NCBI RefSeq assembly: GCF_035917275.1
Contig: NZ_CP108508.1
Coordinates: 5,828,001 to 5,892,000, forward strand
DNA length: 64,000 bases
Source of the DNA: Streptomyces sp. NBC_01237
GTDB lineage: Bacteria; Actinomycetota; Actinomycetes; Streptomycetales; Streptomycetaceae
Reading direction: 5' to 3'
The notes under the pieces were generated by a model. The model was not told where the DNA came from. It saw only the letters and a program-made list of their open reading frames with translations, and did not search any database. The first letter of the stretch is position 1. The number at the start of each line of letters is the position of its first letter. This document shows, piece by piece, positions 54,928 through 63,958 of the stretch. Made by a program: the position numbers and the translations under genes.

Positions 54928-54931
54928 GGAA
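54910..54931 (+). repeat. Motif resembling a recurrent Streptomyces extragenic element
   Basis: ACCCGTCCGGCGATTGAGGA, overlapping the end of the ATPase gene, looks like a short sequence found after many genes in streptomycetes (CCCGTCCGGCG-TTGAGGA-type). The recognition is from memory and only one copy is seen in this window. Confidence 0.45.
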
Positions 54932-55326
54932 CAGCCGCCGTGCGCACATCCGAACGGACGGTCTTCCACCGGTGCCGAACCGAATTCCCCGTCAATTCCC
55001 CAGGGAACAGCGCCTGGCCGGGGCAAGGGCGGGCCAGGGCGGACCGGACGGCCTCGGAACAGGGCTCGGAGCGGGGCCCCGGCGGTTCGGTGCGACCGGG
55101 GAGCCGGGCGACATGAAGCGATAAATGCGCACCAAATTCGTTAACACGGAAGCAACTCGGCTGTCGCGGCGCGGATATACGCACGCCTCAGGATGAACGA
55201 CGTACGGCCGTGCGGGTGCCGTGAACCGGCCGGGGTGTCGTCATGTCGCCCCGGTCGGTTACCCGTTACCCGCCTTTCCTCCGGATCCCCTTGTTCATCG
55301 CCGCGGGGCAGTGGAGTATCGCCGGT
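54928..55326 (+). other. 399-bp gap between the second Opp operon and a membrane protein gene
   Basis: No gene or strong terminator was found. It holds a short inverted repeat (TTCCC-CA-GGGAA, about 54996-55007), two AATTCCCC copies and an A/T-richer segment (about 55120-55145) that may be a promoter. Confidence 0.5.
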
Positions 55327-56496
55327 GTGACATTCACACGGGGAGCAAGAATCACCGGCGCGGTTCTCTGCGCCGTACTCGCGCTGATCACGGCGGGCTG
55401 GATCGTACGGGACCTCAGGGTGACCGGCGGACCGGCCGAACTGTGGGAGTACTGGGCCGGTTACATGGATGCGCGGGCGAAGGGCGTGCCCGCCACCTCG
55501 CAGGGCAGCGGAGTGCTGCTCGTGGTCTATGTGCTGGCCGCCGTCGCCGCGCTGCGTTCCTCGATCGCCGCCTCGGTACTGGTCGCCACCGGAGTGGCCA
55601 CCCTGGCCGTGCGCCTCCCCGGGGTCTGGATCACCGGTTCCTCGTGGATGAACGGCAGTTACGCGGACGAGCTGCGCACCCGCGCGATGCTCGGCACCTT
55701 CGTGGCGCTGGCCGCAGCACTCGCGCTCGTCGTCACCGGGGCGGCGGGACGCAGGCCGGCGGACGACGGCGGCGCGGCCCGGCACGTCCGGCCCGGCCGG
55801 GGTGCCGGGGTCCTGGCCTTCCTGGCGCTGGGCGCCACCGGGGTGTTCTATCTCGCCTGGGAGGTCCGGCAGGCGTTCGTGCTGCCCGGCTATCTCTACC
55901 CCGCCTGGTACACCGGCGGGGAGCAGATCAGGGTCGTGCTCACCGACGCGCCGCCCGGCTGGAACAGTGTGGCGGTCGCCCTGCTCTGCCTGGTCGCCGC
56001 CTTCAGTGCCGTCGTCCGCGCGGTCCACTCCCGGCCGCTGGGCATGATCGCCGCCGGGTTCGTGCTGACCTCCGGGGTCCTGGGCGTCGCCCGTACGGTC
56101 CACCACGACCTGCTGGACCGTTTCGCCGACCTGGGGACCGAGTACCAGCTGAATCTGCTGACCCTGTTCTTCTCGGTCCTCGCCGGGGCGGTCACCCTCG
56201 TCGCGCTGGGACGCGGGGGCGTCGAGGAGGTCCCCGGCACCGGCGGTCAGGGCTACGGCCCCGGCGGCTGGAGCCAGGGGTGGGGTCCCGCCGCCGGACA
56301 GGGGTACGGGCAGGGCCCGGGACAGGGCCCCGGCCCCGGCTACGGGTACCCGTCCGTCCCCGGCCAGGCTCCCGGCTACGGCCCCCCGCCGGGCGGACCC
56401 CACAGTTCCGCACCGGGCGCCCCGCCCGCCGCCCCGCCGGGCGGGGCACCCGGCTACGGGCCCCCGCCGCCCTCGTCCCCGCCGCCCGGCTGGTGA
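55327..56496 (+). CDS. Multi-spanning membrane protein with Gly/Pro/Tyr-rich tail
   Basis: A 389-aa protein not assigned to a family. About eight or nine hydrophobic helices occur up to residue ~300 (for example 'ITGAVLCAVLALITAGWIV', 'GVLLVVYVLAAVAAL', 'LNLLTLFFSVLAGAVTLVALG'). The last 85 residues are a cytoplasmic-looking tail of Gly, Pro, Gln and Tyr ('GYGPGGW', 'GYGQGPGQGPGPGYGYP', 'PPSSPPPGW'), likely disordered. The GTG chosen has GGAG about 10 bases upstream; an ATG at 55243 would add 28 residues that lack membrane character. It is convergent with the S9 peptidase gene. Confidence 0.7.
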   Translation: MTFTRGARITGAVLCAVLALITAGWIVRDLRVTGGPAELWEYWAGYMDARAKGVPATSQGSGVLLVVYVLAAVAALRSSIAASVLVATGVATLAVRLPGVWITGSSWMNGSYADELRTRAMLGTFVALAAALALVVTGAAGRRPADDGGAARHVRPGRGAGVLAFLALGATGVFYLAWEVRQAFVLPGYLYPAWYTGGEQIRVVLTDAPPGWNSVAVALLCLVAAFSAVVRAVHSRPLGMIAAGFVLTSGVLGVARTVHHDLLDRFADLGTEYQLNLLTLFFSVLAGAVTLVALGRGGVEEVPGTGGQGYGPGGWSQGWGPAAGQGYGQGPGQGPGPGYGYPSVPGQAPGYGPPPGGPHSSAPGAPPAAPPGGAPGYGPPPPSSPPPGW

Positions 56497-56512
56497 CGGG
56501 GCCTCACCGGCA

Positions 56513-56548
56513 GCGGCCCGGCCACCGGGCTCTCGGGGGCCGGGCCGC
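56513..56548. terminator. Bidirectional terminator between the membrane protein and S9 peptidase genes
   Basis: A perfect 11-bp stem (GCGGCCCGGCC, 56513-56523, with 56538-56548) between convergent genes. The motif GGGGCCTCACCG flanks it on both sides as a direct repeat. Confidence 0.75.
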
Positions 56549-56570
56549 ACGGGGCCTCACCGCCGCGGGC

Positions 56571-58697
56571 TCAGGCGCCCATCAGTCCCAGTGACCGCTT
56601 GAGGAAGTCCACCTGGAGCAGGAGCAGGTTCTCCGCGACCTGCTCCTGCGGCGTCATGTGCGTCACCCCGCTCAGCGGCAGCACCTCGTGCGGCCGCCCC
56701 GCCGCGAGCAGCGCCGAGGACAGCCGCAGCGCGTGGGCGACCACCACGTTGTCGTCCGCCAGCCCGTGGACGATCATCATCGGGCGTGCCTGCTCGGCGG
56801 GCTCGGAGAGCCCGTCGTCCGTCATCAGGGCGTTGTGCGCGTACACCTCGGGCTGCTCGGCGGGGTCGCCGAGATAGCGCTCGGTGTAGTGGGTGTCGTA
56901 CAGCCGCCAGTCGGTCACCGGGGCACCCACGACCGCCGCGTGGAAGACGTCGGGGCGCCGCAGCACCGCGAGCGCGGAGAGATACCCGCCGTAGGACCAG
57001 CCCCGGATCGCCACCCTGGACAGGTCCAGCGGGAAGCGCCCGGCGAGCGCGTGCAGCGCCTCGATCTGGTCGTCGAGGGTGAGGACGAAGTTGTCCCGGA
57101 CGGCCTTCTCCCAGCCCGGCGACCGGCCCGGTGCGCCCCGGCCGTCCGCGACGACCACCGCGAAGCCCTGATCGGCGAACCACTGGGACGTCAGATGCGC
57201 GTTGTGCGCGGCGACCACCCGGCGGCCGTGCGGCCCGCCGTACGGATCCATGAGAACCGGAAGCGGACCGTCCGACTCCTTATAGCCCGTGGGAAGCAGC
57301 ACGGCGCACGGAATTCGCCGTGCGCCCCCCTCCGTGAGCGTCACCCGGGCGGACAGCACCGGTTCCTGGGCAAAGTTCGCGACCTGGGCGATCCGCTTGC
57401 CGTCCCGCAGGACCCGCACGGTCGTCCCGGGCCGGTCCGGCGACGCCGACACCAGCACCGTCAGGGCGCCGGACCGCACCGCGGAGTGCACCCCCACCCC
57501 CTCGGAAATCCGTTCGATGCCCAGCTCGTTGACCCGGTACACATGGCTCTGCCCGGTCTCCGGATCGGCGGCCTCCTCGCCCGCCGTCGCCGACACGAGG
57601 ACGTCCGACTCCCCGATGTCCAGCACCGCCTGGATGTGCAACTGGGCCCCCGTCAACGGCCGGTCGCCGACCGCGAGCACCCGCGCGCCGCCCTCGTCGG
57701 CGATCCGTACGAGCCGCCCGTCCGGCGCCCACGCGGGCACGCCGGGGAAAAGATCAAGCCACACCGGGTCCTCGTCGGCGTGGACGGTCCGCGTCGCACC
57801 GGTCCCGGTGTCCACCGCCAGATACCGCTGGCCGCGCTGGTCACGGGCCTGCACCAGCAGCAGCGGCGCACCCGCCGCCGACCAGTGCACCTGGGCGAGG
57901 TACGGGTAGCGCGCCCGGTCCCAGACCACCTCGGTGCGGGCCCCGTCCAGGTCCGTCAGGAAGAGCCGCACCTCGGCGTTGGGCGTCCCCGCGGCCGGGT
58001 AGGCGACCTCGGCGGGCCTGCGGTCCGGATGCGCCGGATCGGCGATCCACCAACGCTGTACGGCGCTGTCGTCGGCGCGGGCCACCAGCAGCCGGTCCGA
58101 TTCCGGCGACCACCAGAAGCCCCGGAAGCGCTGCATCTCCTCGGCCGCGATGAACTCCGCGAGGCCGTAGGCGATGTGCGGGGCCTCCGGTTCGGCGAGC
58201 GCCCGGTCGTCCTCGCCCGCCGCCCCCACGACCCGCAGCGCGCCTTGTGCGACGTAGGCGATGTGCCGGCCGTCGGGGGAGGGCCGCGGGTCGATCACCG
58301 GACCGGGCACCGGCAGTGCCCGCGCCGTCCCGGCCCGCAATTCGGCCACGTACACCTTGCCGGAGAGCGCGAAGGCCGCCAACTCGGCCGCGGCGTCCAC
58401 CGCGTAGCCGACGATGCCCGCCGACCCCTCACGGGTCCGCTCGCGCCGCGCCCGCTCCTGGGGGGACAGCCGCTCCGCCGAACCGCCCAGCAGCGCCTCG
58501 GGGTCGGCGGCCACGCGCTCCTCGCCGGTCGCCGGGTCCAGCACCCAGAGCCGGTTGGTGCGATCGGTGCCGCCTGACGAGCGCAGGAAGATCACCCGTG
58601 TCTCATCCGGTGAGACGGTGAACGCGCGTGGTGCGCCGAGAGTGAACCGCTGGGTCCGTGCGTGCTGGCGGGGAAAGGACAGCTTCTTCGAGGTCAT
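56571..58697 (-). CDS. S9 family serine peptidase (dipeptidyl-peptidase IV-like)
   Basis: A 708-aa cytoplasmic peptidase. Residues ~15-440 form a beta-propeller ('FTVSPDETRVIFLRSS', 'SPDGRHIAYVAQGALRV', 'RFRGFWWSPESDRLLVAR'). The C-terminal alpha/beta-hydrolase has Ser568 in 'RGWSYGGYL', Asp648/649 in 'HGLADDNVVV' and His680 in 'SGVTHMTPQEQ'. 'AEFIAAEEMQRFRGFWW' contains the Glu pair typical of DPP IV, which binds the substrate N-terminus. It removes dipeptides from peptides, which fits downstream use of Opp-imported peptides. No signal peptide was seen. Confidence 0.9.
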   Translation of the reverse strand: MTSKKLSFPRQHARTQRFTLGAPRAFTVSPDETRVIFLRSSGGTDRTNRLWVLDPATGEERVAADPEALLGGSAERLSPQERARRERTREGSAGIVGYAVDAAAELAAFALSGKVYVAELRAGTARALPVPGPVIDPRPSPDGRHIAYVAQGALRVVGAAGEDDRALAEPEAPHIAYGLAEFIAAEEMQRFRGFWWSPESDRLLVARADDSAVQRWWIADPAHPDRRPAEVAYPAAGTPNAEVRLFLTDLDGARTEVVWDRARYPYLAQVHWSAAGAPLLLVQARDQRGQRYLAVDTGTGATRTVHADEDPVWLDLFPGVPAWAPDGRLVRIADEGGARVLAVGDRPLTGAQLHIQAVLDIGESDVLVSATAGEEAADPETGQSHVYRVNELGIERISEGVGVHSAVRSGALTVLVSASPDRPGTTVRVLRDGKRIAQVANFAQEPVLSARVTLTEGGARRIPCAVLLPTGYKESDGPLPVLMDPYGGPHGRRVVAAHNAHLTSQWFADQGFAVVVADGRGAPGRSPGWEKAVRDNFVLTLDDQIEALHALAGRFPLDLSRVAIRGWSYGGYLSALAVLRRPDVFHAAVVGAPVTDWRLYDTHYTERYLGDPAEQPEVYAHNALMTDDGLSEPAEQARPMMIVHGLADDNVVVAHALRLSSALLAAGRPHEVLPLSGVTHMTPQEQVAENLLLLQVDFLKRSLGLMGA

Positions 58698-58862
58698 GGC
58701 TCTGAACTTAGACCGAGCCGCCGGTCCGTGCGCCCCTCGTGCTGCTGTGCCCCGATCAATGCGTTGGCACGGATAGTTATGATCCGTAGCGCTCGGTGGG
58801 TATGAACCTGCTGGCTCCACGTGTGCTGCCCGTCCCGACCGTACTGATGGAGGTGAACCGCC

Positions 58863-59057
58863 GTGGCGCTCTCGATTTCGGCGGTAGTGCTGCTGGCGAT
58901 CATCGTCTTCCTGCTGATCCGGAAATCCGGACTGAAGGGCGGTCACGCGGTGGTCTGCATGCTGCTCGGGTTCTACATCGCGAGTTCGTCCATCGCGCCG
59001 ACCATCTCCGATCTGACGAGCAACGTGGCGGGGATGATCGGCAGCATCAAGTTCTGA
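58863..59057 (+). CDS. Small membrane protein, 64 aa
   Basis: It begins at GTG behind GGAGGTGAA. It has two hydrophobic stretches ('ISAVVLLAIIVFLLI' and 'AVVCMLLGFYIASSSIA') separated by 'RKSGLKGGH'. The end, 'TISDLTSNVAGMIGSIKF', is amphipathic. The layout is holin-like, but no family was recognised. It diverges from the S9 peptidase gene. Confidence 0.7.
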   Translation: MALSISAVVLLAIIVFLLIRKSGLKGGHAVVCMLLGFYIASSSIAPTISDLTSNVAGMIGSIKF

Positions 59058-59185
59058 CCGTGCGCACCCGACTTCTGACCGTGTGCGCTCGGCTTCTGCC
59101 CGCGCACCGGTCGATGCCGGGTATCTGAGCCCCCAGCCCCGGACGCTGCTCCCCGGACCCGGGCCGGGCTCGTAGGGTGGTCCTC

Positions 59186-60139
59186 ATGAAGGACCTTCCC
59201 GCGCGCCGTCTGCTCCTGGTGCACGCGCACCCGGACGACGAGTCGATCAACAACGGCGCCACCATGGCCAGGTATGCCGCCGAGGGCGCCCACGTCACGC
59301 TGGTGACCTGCACGCTCGGCGAGGAGGGCGAGGTCATCCCGCCCTCGCTCGCCCATCTCACCGCCGACCGGGACGACACGCTGGGCGACCATCGCATCGG
59401 TGAACTCGCCGCCGCGATGCGGGAGCTCCACGTCGGCGATCACCGTTTCCTCGGCGGGCCCGGCCGGTTCCGCGACTCCGGCATGATGGGCGCCGAGCAG
59501 AACCACCGCCCCGGCGCCTTCTGGGACACCGCCGTGGACGACGCGGCGGCCCCGCTCGTCGAAGTGATCCGGGAGGTCCGGCCCCAGGTCCTCGTCACCT
59601 ACGACCCCGACGGCGGCTACGGGCACCCGGACCACATCCAGGCGCACCGGGTCGCGATGCGCGCCGCCGACCTGGCCGCGGACCCGGCGTACGGCCCCGG
59701 CACCGCCGCCCCGCACACGATCGCGAAGATCTACTGGAACCGGGTGCCCCGCCCGGTGGCCGAGGCGGCCTTCGCCCGGCTGCGGGACACCGCCCCGGAC
59801 GCCTTCGGGGGGATCGCCGCCGTCGACGACGTGCCGGGCGTGACCGGGGACGCGGAGATCACCACGGAGATCGACGGCTCGGCGTACGCGGACGCGAAGA
59901 CGGCAGCCATGCGCGCTCATGTCACACAGATCGCGCTGCACGGCCCGTACTTCGCTCTGTCGAACGACCTCGGGCAGCCCGTCCTCACCACCGAGTACTA
60001 CCAACTGGTGCGCGGAGCCCCGGGCGCGGCCGGGGGCACCCGGGAGCACGACCTGTTCGCGGGCCTGCCGGAAGCGTCCCCCACCCCGGACGCACCGCAT
60101 GTACGGGACGCGGCACACGTGCGGGGAGCGCGGGCATGA
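59186..60139 (+). CDS. mshB: MshB, GlcNAc-inositol deacetylase of mycothiol biosynthesis
   Basis: A 317-aa zinc deacetylase of the LmbE/PIG-L family. '[23 protein letters not shown]' carries the zinc ligands (His-Pro-Asp-Asp) and '[18 protein letters not shown]' the third. Length and '[17 protein letters not shown]', '[15 protein letters not shown]' fit MshB rather than the amidase Mca. It removes the acetyl group from GlcNAc-Ins, an essential step to mycothiol, the main thiol of actinobacteria. A GTG at 59177 is an alternative start. The next gene overlaps by four bases. Confidence 0.9.
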   Translation: MKDLPARRLLLVHAHPDDESINNGATMARYAAEGAHVTLVTCTLGEEGEVIPPSLAHLTADRDDTLGDHRIGELAAAMRELHVGDHRFLGGPGRFRDSGMMGAEQNHRPGAFWDTAVDDAAAPLVEVIREVRPQVLVTYDPDGGYGHPDHIQAHRVAMRAADLAADPAYGPGTAAPHTIAKIYWNRVPRPVAEAAFARLRDTAPDAFGGIAAVDDVPGVTGDAEITTEIDGSAYADAKTAAMRAHVTQIALHGPYFALSNDLGQPVLTTEYYQLVRGAPGAAGGTREHDLFAGLPEASPTPDAPHVRDAAHVRGARA

Positions 60140-60615
60140 GCCAGGGCAAGGACAAGGCGCGGGCCCAGGCGAGGACCCGGGCGCACGCGCCGCGCACCAA
60201 CGCGCCGCCCAGGAGCGACGCACGGCCCACCGGCCTCGCCGCTCCGCCGAACCCCGCCCGGATCGCCGCCTACCTCGGCCTCGCGGTACTGGGGGCCCTG
60301 GTCGCGGTGACGGGCTCGCTCGTCCAAGCCGCCTGGTTCCCCGGCGGTTTGCTGATCGCGCTGGCCGCCACGGCGGGCCTCTTCTACGGCGGCCGCGTCC
60401 TGTTCGGGACGCAGCTCGGCGCGCTGGCCCCGGCCGCGGGCTGGCTGGTCGCGGTGATCGTCCTGCTGAGCGGCCGACCCGAGGGCGACTACGTCTTCGG
60501 CGACGAACTCGGCCTGACGCTCTTCCTGCTCGGCGGGATGGCCGTCGCTGTGATGTGTGCCACCACCTCCAGGCTGCCGCAATCAGCCACCCGCACCGGC
60601 CGGTCCGGTACCTGA
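60136..60615 (+). CDS. DUF6113-like membrane protein coupled to mshB
   Basis: A 159-aa protein. A basic, Arg/Ala/Pro-rich N-terminus (about 45 residues) precedes four hydrophobic helices ('[22 protein letters not shown]', '[21 protein letters not shown]', '[17 protein letters not shown]', '[18 protein letters not shown]'). Its ATG overlaps the mshB stop (ATGA), so they are co-translated. It resembles the DUF6113 family; the function is unknown. Confidence 0.75.
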   Translation: MSQGKDKARAQARTRAHAPRTNAPPRSDARPTGLAAPPNPARIAAYLGLAVLGALVAVTGSLVQAAWFPGGLLIALAATAGLFYGGRVLFGTQLGALAPAAGWLVAVIVLLSGRPEGDYVFGDELGLTLFLLGGMAVAVMCATTSRLPQSATRTGRSGT

Positions 60616-60790
60616 TGTGCCATGTCCGGGCCCTTGAGGGCCCCCACAGGTGTGATGCGCAGGTGGAGGTTTCGCCCGCTCGCGGAGTCTCCGTCGGCGG
60701 CGGCAAGTATGGTGGTGCGCGCGCCGAGCCGTCCCCTGGCCTGCGGCATGGGGGAAGTACGGGCGGCGGAGCCAATCGGGAGAACCTGCT

Positions 60791-62851
60791 TTGAGTCGTG
60801 AAACTGACAGTTCGTCCTCCGGACCCCAGGGGCGCGGCGGGGCCGCGTACCCGTCGGGTACGCCGCCGTACGGATCCCGCCAGTATCCGTCGCAGGACGG
60901 CCCGGACGAGACGCCGGAACCTGCGGACCCGCCCCGGCCCGGAGAACCGAGAACCGAGACGACGCTGACGACGCGCATCCGGATCAACATCCCCGGTTCG
61001 CGTCCCATCCCGCCGGTCGTGATGCGTAAGCCGATGGGCGACGGCGACACGTCCGGGGGCCGTTCCGAATCCGAGCGCACGGGCGGCACCCCGCGGCCCG
61101 GCGTGCCCGGTCCCGGCTCCTCGCCCACCGCGGGCGGGACACCACCCGGCGGACCGGCCGCGGAGGCGCGGGACGGCGGTCCGCCCGCCGAGCCGTCCGC
61201 CGACAAGCCGGCCAGGGAGAAGAGCGGCAGCGACTGGTTCGCGCCGCGCAAGACCCCGACGACCACCTCCGTGGTCGGCAGCACCGGGTCCGCCGACGGC
61301 GGCGCCCCGGCGCCCGGACCGGGCAGCGGCGCGGGCACCGGAGCCGGTGCGGGGGCCACCCCGCCCCGGGCCGAGCTGCCGTACTTCTCGGACGGCCCGC
61401 AGCCCGGCGGCAGCGCGCTGGACGAGTTCGGTGCCGGGGTTCCCGGCGGCGGTCCGCGGGCGACCCCCAACCTCGGGGTGCGTACGCCCGGCCCGTCCGG
61501 TCCCACCACGGGTCCGGCCACCGGCAGTTCGTCCCTGACGCCCGACCTCGGCGCGCTCCACGGCATGGGCGGCCCGGCGGGGTCCGGCCCGATGGTGCCC
61601 GGCGGTCCGGGGCCGATGGTGCCCGGCGGCCCCGGTGGCGTACCGCCGCGGATGTCGGACGACACCGCGATCCTGACCCCGCAGCCCCCGGCACCCGAGC
61701 CCGGACCCGGCGGTCATGTCTCCGGTGACACGCTCACCAGCGGCATCCCCGTCGTGCCGAGCGAGCCCCGTTCGACGTTCCCGAGCAGGCCGGCCGGCCT
61801 CGACGGGGCCGGACCGGGCCCGATGGGCAGCGGACCCGCCGGTGCGGCCGTCCCGGCGCCCGGACCCTCGGCCCGCCCGGCCCCGAAGGCCGCGCCCGCC
61901 AAGAAGGGCCGCTCCAAGCTGGTCCTGCTCGGCGCGGGCGTCTTCGTGCTGTTCGGTGTCGCGTACGGCGCCGGGCTCGTGCTGAACCACTCCGAGGTCC
62001 CCAAGGGCACCACCGTGCTCGGCGTCGACATCGGCGGCGGCACGAAGGAGCAGGCGGTCGGCAAGCTCGAAGCCGCCCTCGGCGAGCGGGCCCAGGCTCC
62101 CCTCCAGCTGTCCGTGGACGGCAAGAAGGAGAAGCTGGACCCGGAGAAGGCCGGACTCACCCTGGACAGCCAGGAGACCGTGCGCGAGGCGGCGGGCAGC
62201 GACTACAACCCGGTCTCGGTGATCGGCTCCCTGTTCGGCGGCGTACGTCCCGCCGACCCGGTGATCCCGGTCGACGAGGAGAAGCTCGGGGTCGCGCTGA
62301 CCGATCTGGCGGGCGTCTCCGGCTCCGCCAACGACGGCACGATCAAGTTCGAGCCCAACAAGGCCGTCGCCGTACCGGGCAAGGCGGGCAAGGCGCTGGA
62401 CGTCAACCAGTCGCTGATCTCCGTACGGGACGCCTACCGCGCCCAGGTGCAGACCGGAAAGGCGGGCGTGGTCGAACTGCCCGTCGCGAGCCACGAACCG
62501 ACCATCACCCAGGCCGAACTGGACCGGGCGATGAAGGAGTTCGCCAAGCCCGCCATGTCCGGCCTGATCACCATCAAGGCCGGTCCCAAGGAGATCCAGT
62601 TCGGCCCGGCGAAGTCCCTGCCGCAGATCCTGTCCATGAGGGCGATCGACGGCCGGCTGGTCGACCACTACGACAAGAAGGCCATCGACACCCTCTGCGA
62701 CGGTGTCTTCGACGGCATCATGGCGGTCAAGGGCGACGGCAAGAAGCACCAGGTCAGCGCGGACGACGTGGCCCAGGCCATGAAGACCGCGCTGGCGGGG
62801 AGGACCGAGGCCGAGCGCACCGTCACGATCGACCTGACGGGCCAGGGCTGA
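60791..62851 (+). CDS. Membrane-anchored PG_binding_4/VanW-like protein with long disordered N-terminus
   Basis: A 686-aa protein beginning at TTG behind GGGAGA. Residues 1-375 are cytoplasmic low complexity rich in Gly, Pro and Ser, with a conserved-looking 'TETTLTTRIRINIPGSRPIPPVVMRKPMGDGDTSGG' segment. A basic 'KKGRSK' and one membrane helix ('LVLLGAGVFVLFGVAYGAGLVL') follow. Outside is a tandem YoaR/VanW-associated fold (PF12229-like): 'TTVLGVDIGGGTKEQAVGKLEAALGERAQ' and 'ALDVNQSLISVRDAY'. It probably interacts with the cell wall. It ends before a full VanW domain. The strongest terminator of the window follows. Confidence 0.75.
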   Translation: MSRETDSSSSGPQGRGGAAYPSGTPPYGSRQYPSQDGPDETPEPADPPRPGEPRTETTLTTRIRINIPGSRPIPPVVMRKPMGDGDTSGGRSESERTGGTPRPGVPGPGSSPTAGGTPPGGPAAEARDGGPPAEPSADKPAREKSGSDWFAPRKTPTTTSVVGSTGSADGGAPAPGPGSGAGTGAGAGATPPRAELPYFSDGPQPGGSALDEFGAGVPGGGPRATPNLGVRTPGPSGPTTGPATGSSSLTPDLGALHGMGGPAGSGPMVPGGPGPMVPGGPGGVPPRMSDDTAILTPQPPAPEPGPGGHVSGDTLTSGIPVVPSEPRSTFPSRPAGLDGAGPGPMGSGPAGAAVPAPGPSARPAPKAAPAKKGRSKLVLLGAGVFVLFGVAYGAGLVLNHSEVPKGTTVLGVDIGGGTKEQAVGKLEAALGERAQAPLQLSVDGKKEKLDPEKAGLTLDSQETVREAAGSDYNPVSVIGSLFGGVRPADPVIPVDEEKLGVALTDLAGVSGSANDGTIKFEPNKAVAVPGKAGKALDVNQSLISVRDAYRAQVQTGKAGVVELPVASHEPTITQAELDRAMKEFAKPAMSGLITIKAGPKEIQFGPAKSLPQILSMRAIDGRLVDHYDKKAIDTLCDGVFDGIMAVKGDGKKHQVSADDVAQAMKTALAGRTEAERTVTIDLTGQG

Positions 62852-62867
62852 CGGGCCCGCGCACCCC

Positions 62868-62925
62868 GCGCGTATGACGCCGCCCCCGGCCGGAACCCTC
62901 CGGCCGGGGGCGGCGTCATACGCGC
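62868..62925 (+). terminator. Perfect 27-bp-stem terminator
   Basis: Bases 62868-62894 are exactly complementary to 62899-62925, with only ACCC as the loop. The stem core is CCGCCCCCGGCCGGA. It ends the VanW-like transcription unit and insulates the ABC operon. Confidence 0.9.
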
Positions 62926-62928
62926 GGC

Positions 62929-62942
62929 ATGACATCTGTCAT
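62929..62942. promoter_or_regulatory. Palindromic operator before the ABC exporter operon
   Basis: ATGACA-TC-TGTCAT is a perfect 6-bp inverted repeat directly after the terminator and about 60 bp before the ABC ATPase start. The symmetric ATGACA/TGTCAT arms are suited to a dimeric regulator. The regulator is not in the window. Confidence 0.6.
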
Positions 62943-63001
62943 CCCCCTTTCACGACAGCCGCCCCTGCCGCCCGGACGCCCCCGACGGCCACGCTGGACG
63001 C

Positions 63002-63958
63002 ATGACAACAACAGCCGCGCACCCGGCCGGACGAACGCCCGCGGGGGCCGTCCCGGGAACCGCCGCCGTGCGTTTCGAGAACGTCAGCAAGGCGTACGGG
63101 GACGTGAGCGCCGTCGACGGGCTCACCCTGGAGCTGCACCCCGGCGAGACCGTGGCGCTCCTGGGCCCCAACGGTGCCGGGAAGTCCTCCACCCTCGACC
63201 TGCTCCTCGGCCTGCGCACCCCCGACTCCGGTTCGGTCCGGCTCTTCGGCACCGGCCCGCAGGAGGCGATCGCGGCGGGCCGGGTCGGCGCGATGCTCCA
63301 GAGCGGCGGACTGATGGAGGACGTCACCGTCGAGGAACTGGTCCGCCTCGTCAGCTCGCTGCACCCGAAGCCGTACCCGGTGGACGAGGTACTGGCCAGG
63401 GCCGGAGTCGCACAGATCGCCGGCCGGATGGTCAACAAGCTCTCCGGCGGCCAGGAACAGCGGGTGCGGTTCGCGCTCGCCACCGCCGGGAACAGCGACC
63501 TGATCGTCCTCGACGAGCCGACCACCGGCATGGACGTCCCCGCACGCCAGGCGTTCTGGGCGACCATGCGCGAGCAGGCCGAGCAGGGCCGTACCGTCCT
63601 GTTCGCCACCCACTACCTCGAAGAGGCCGACGCGATCGCCGACCGCGTCCTCGTCCTGCACAAGGGCCGCCTCCTCGCCGACGGCACCGCCGCCGAGATC
63701 AAGGCCAGGGCCGGGGCCCGCCGGATCTCCTTCGCACTGCCGGGCGCGGCGGACACCGCCGCCCTGCGCACGCTCCCGTTCCTCGCCGCACTGGACATCA
63801 GCGGCGACCGGGTCCGTATCCAGTCGCACAACGCCGACGCGACCGTGCACGCGCTCTACGGCCTCGGGCTCTTCCCCCGCGAACTCGAAGTCGGCGGGCT
63901 CGGCCTGGAGCAGGCATTCGTCGCCATCACCGAGGCCGAGGAGGCCAGGACCTCATGA
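63002..63958 (+). CDS. ABC exporter ATP-binding protein (DrrA/CcmA-like)
   Basis: A 318-aa ATPase with Walker A 'GPNGAGKS', the Q-loop 'AMLQSGGLMEDVTVEEL', signature 'LSGGQEQRVRFAL', Walker B 'LIVLDEPTTGMD' and H-loop 'FATHYLEEAD'. A C-terminal domain of about 80 residues follows. It belongs to the multidrug/antibiotic-type exporters that pair with an ABC-2 permease. The next gene begins at the overlapping ATGA and appears to be that permease. Confidence 0.93.
   Translation: MTTTAAHPAGRTPAGAVPGTAAVRFENVSKAYGDVSAVDGLTLELHPGETVALLGPNGAGKSSTLDLLLGLRTPDSGSVRLFGTGPQEAIAAGRVGAMLQSGGLMEDVTVEELVRLVSSLHPKPYPVDEVLARAGVAQIAGRMVNKLSGGQEQRVRFALATAGNSDLIVLDEPTTGMDVPARQAFWATMREQAEQGRTVLFATHYLEEADAIADRVLVLHKGRLLADGTAAEIKARAGARRISFALPGAADTAALRTLPFLAALDISGDRVRIQSHNADATVHALYGLGLFPRELEVGGLGLEQAFVAITEAEEARTS

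Noticed and set aside
58973..62935. A 1320-codon open frame on the minus strand
   Set aside because: It lies opposite mshB, the DUF6113-like and the PG_binding_4-like genes. Composition is Arg/Gly/Asp-rich with no domain, as expected of antisense frames in high-GC DNA.
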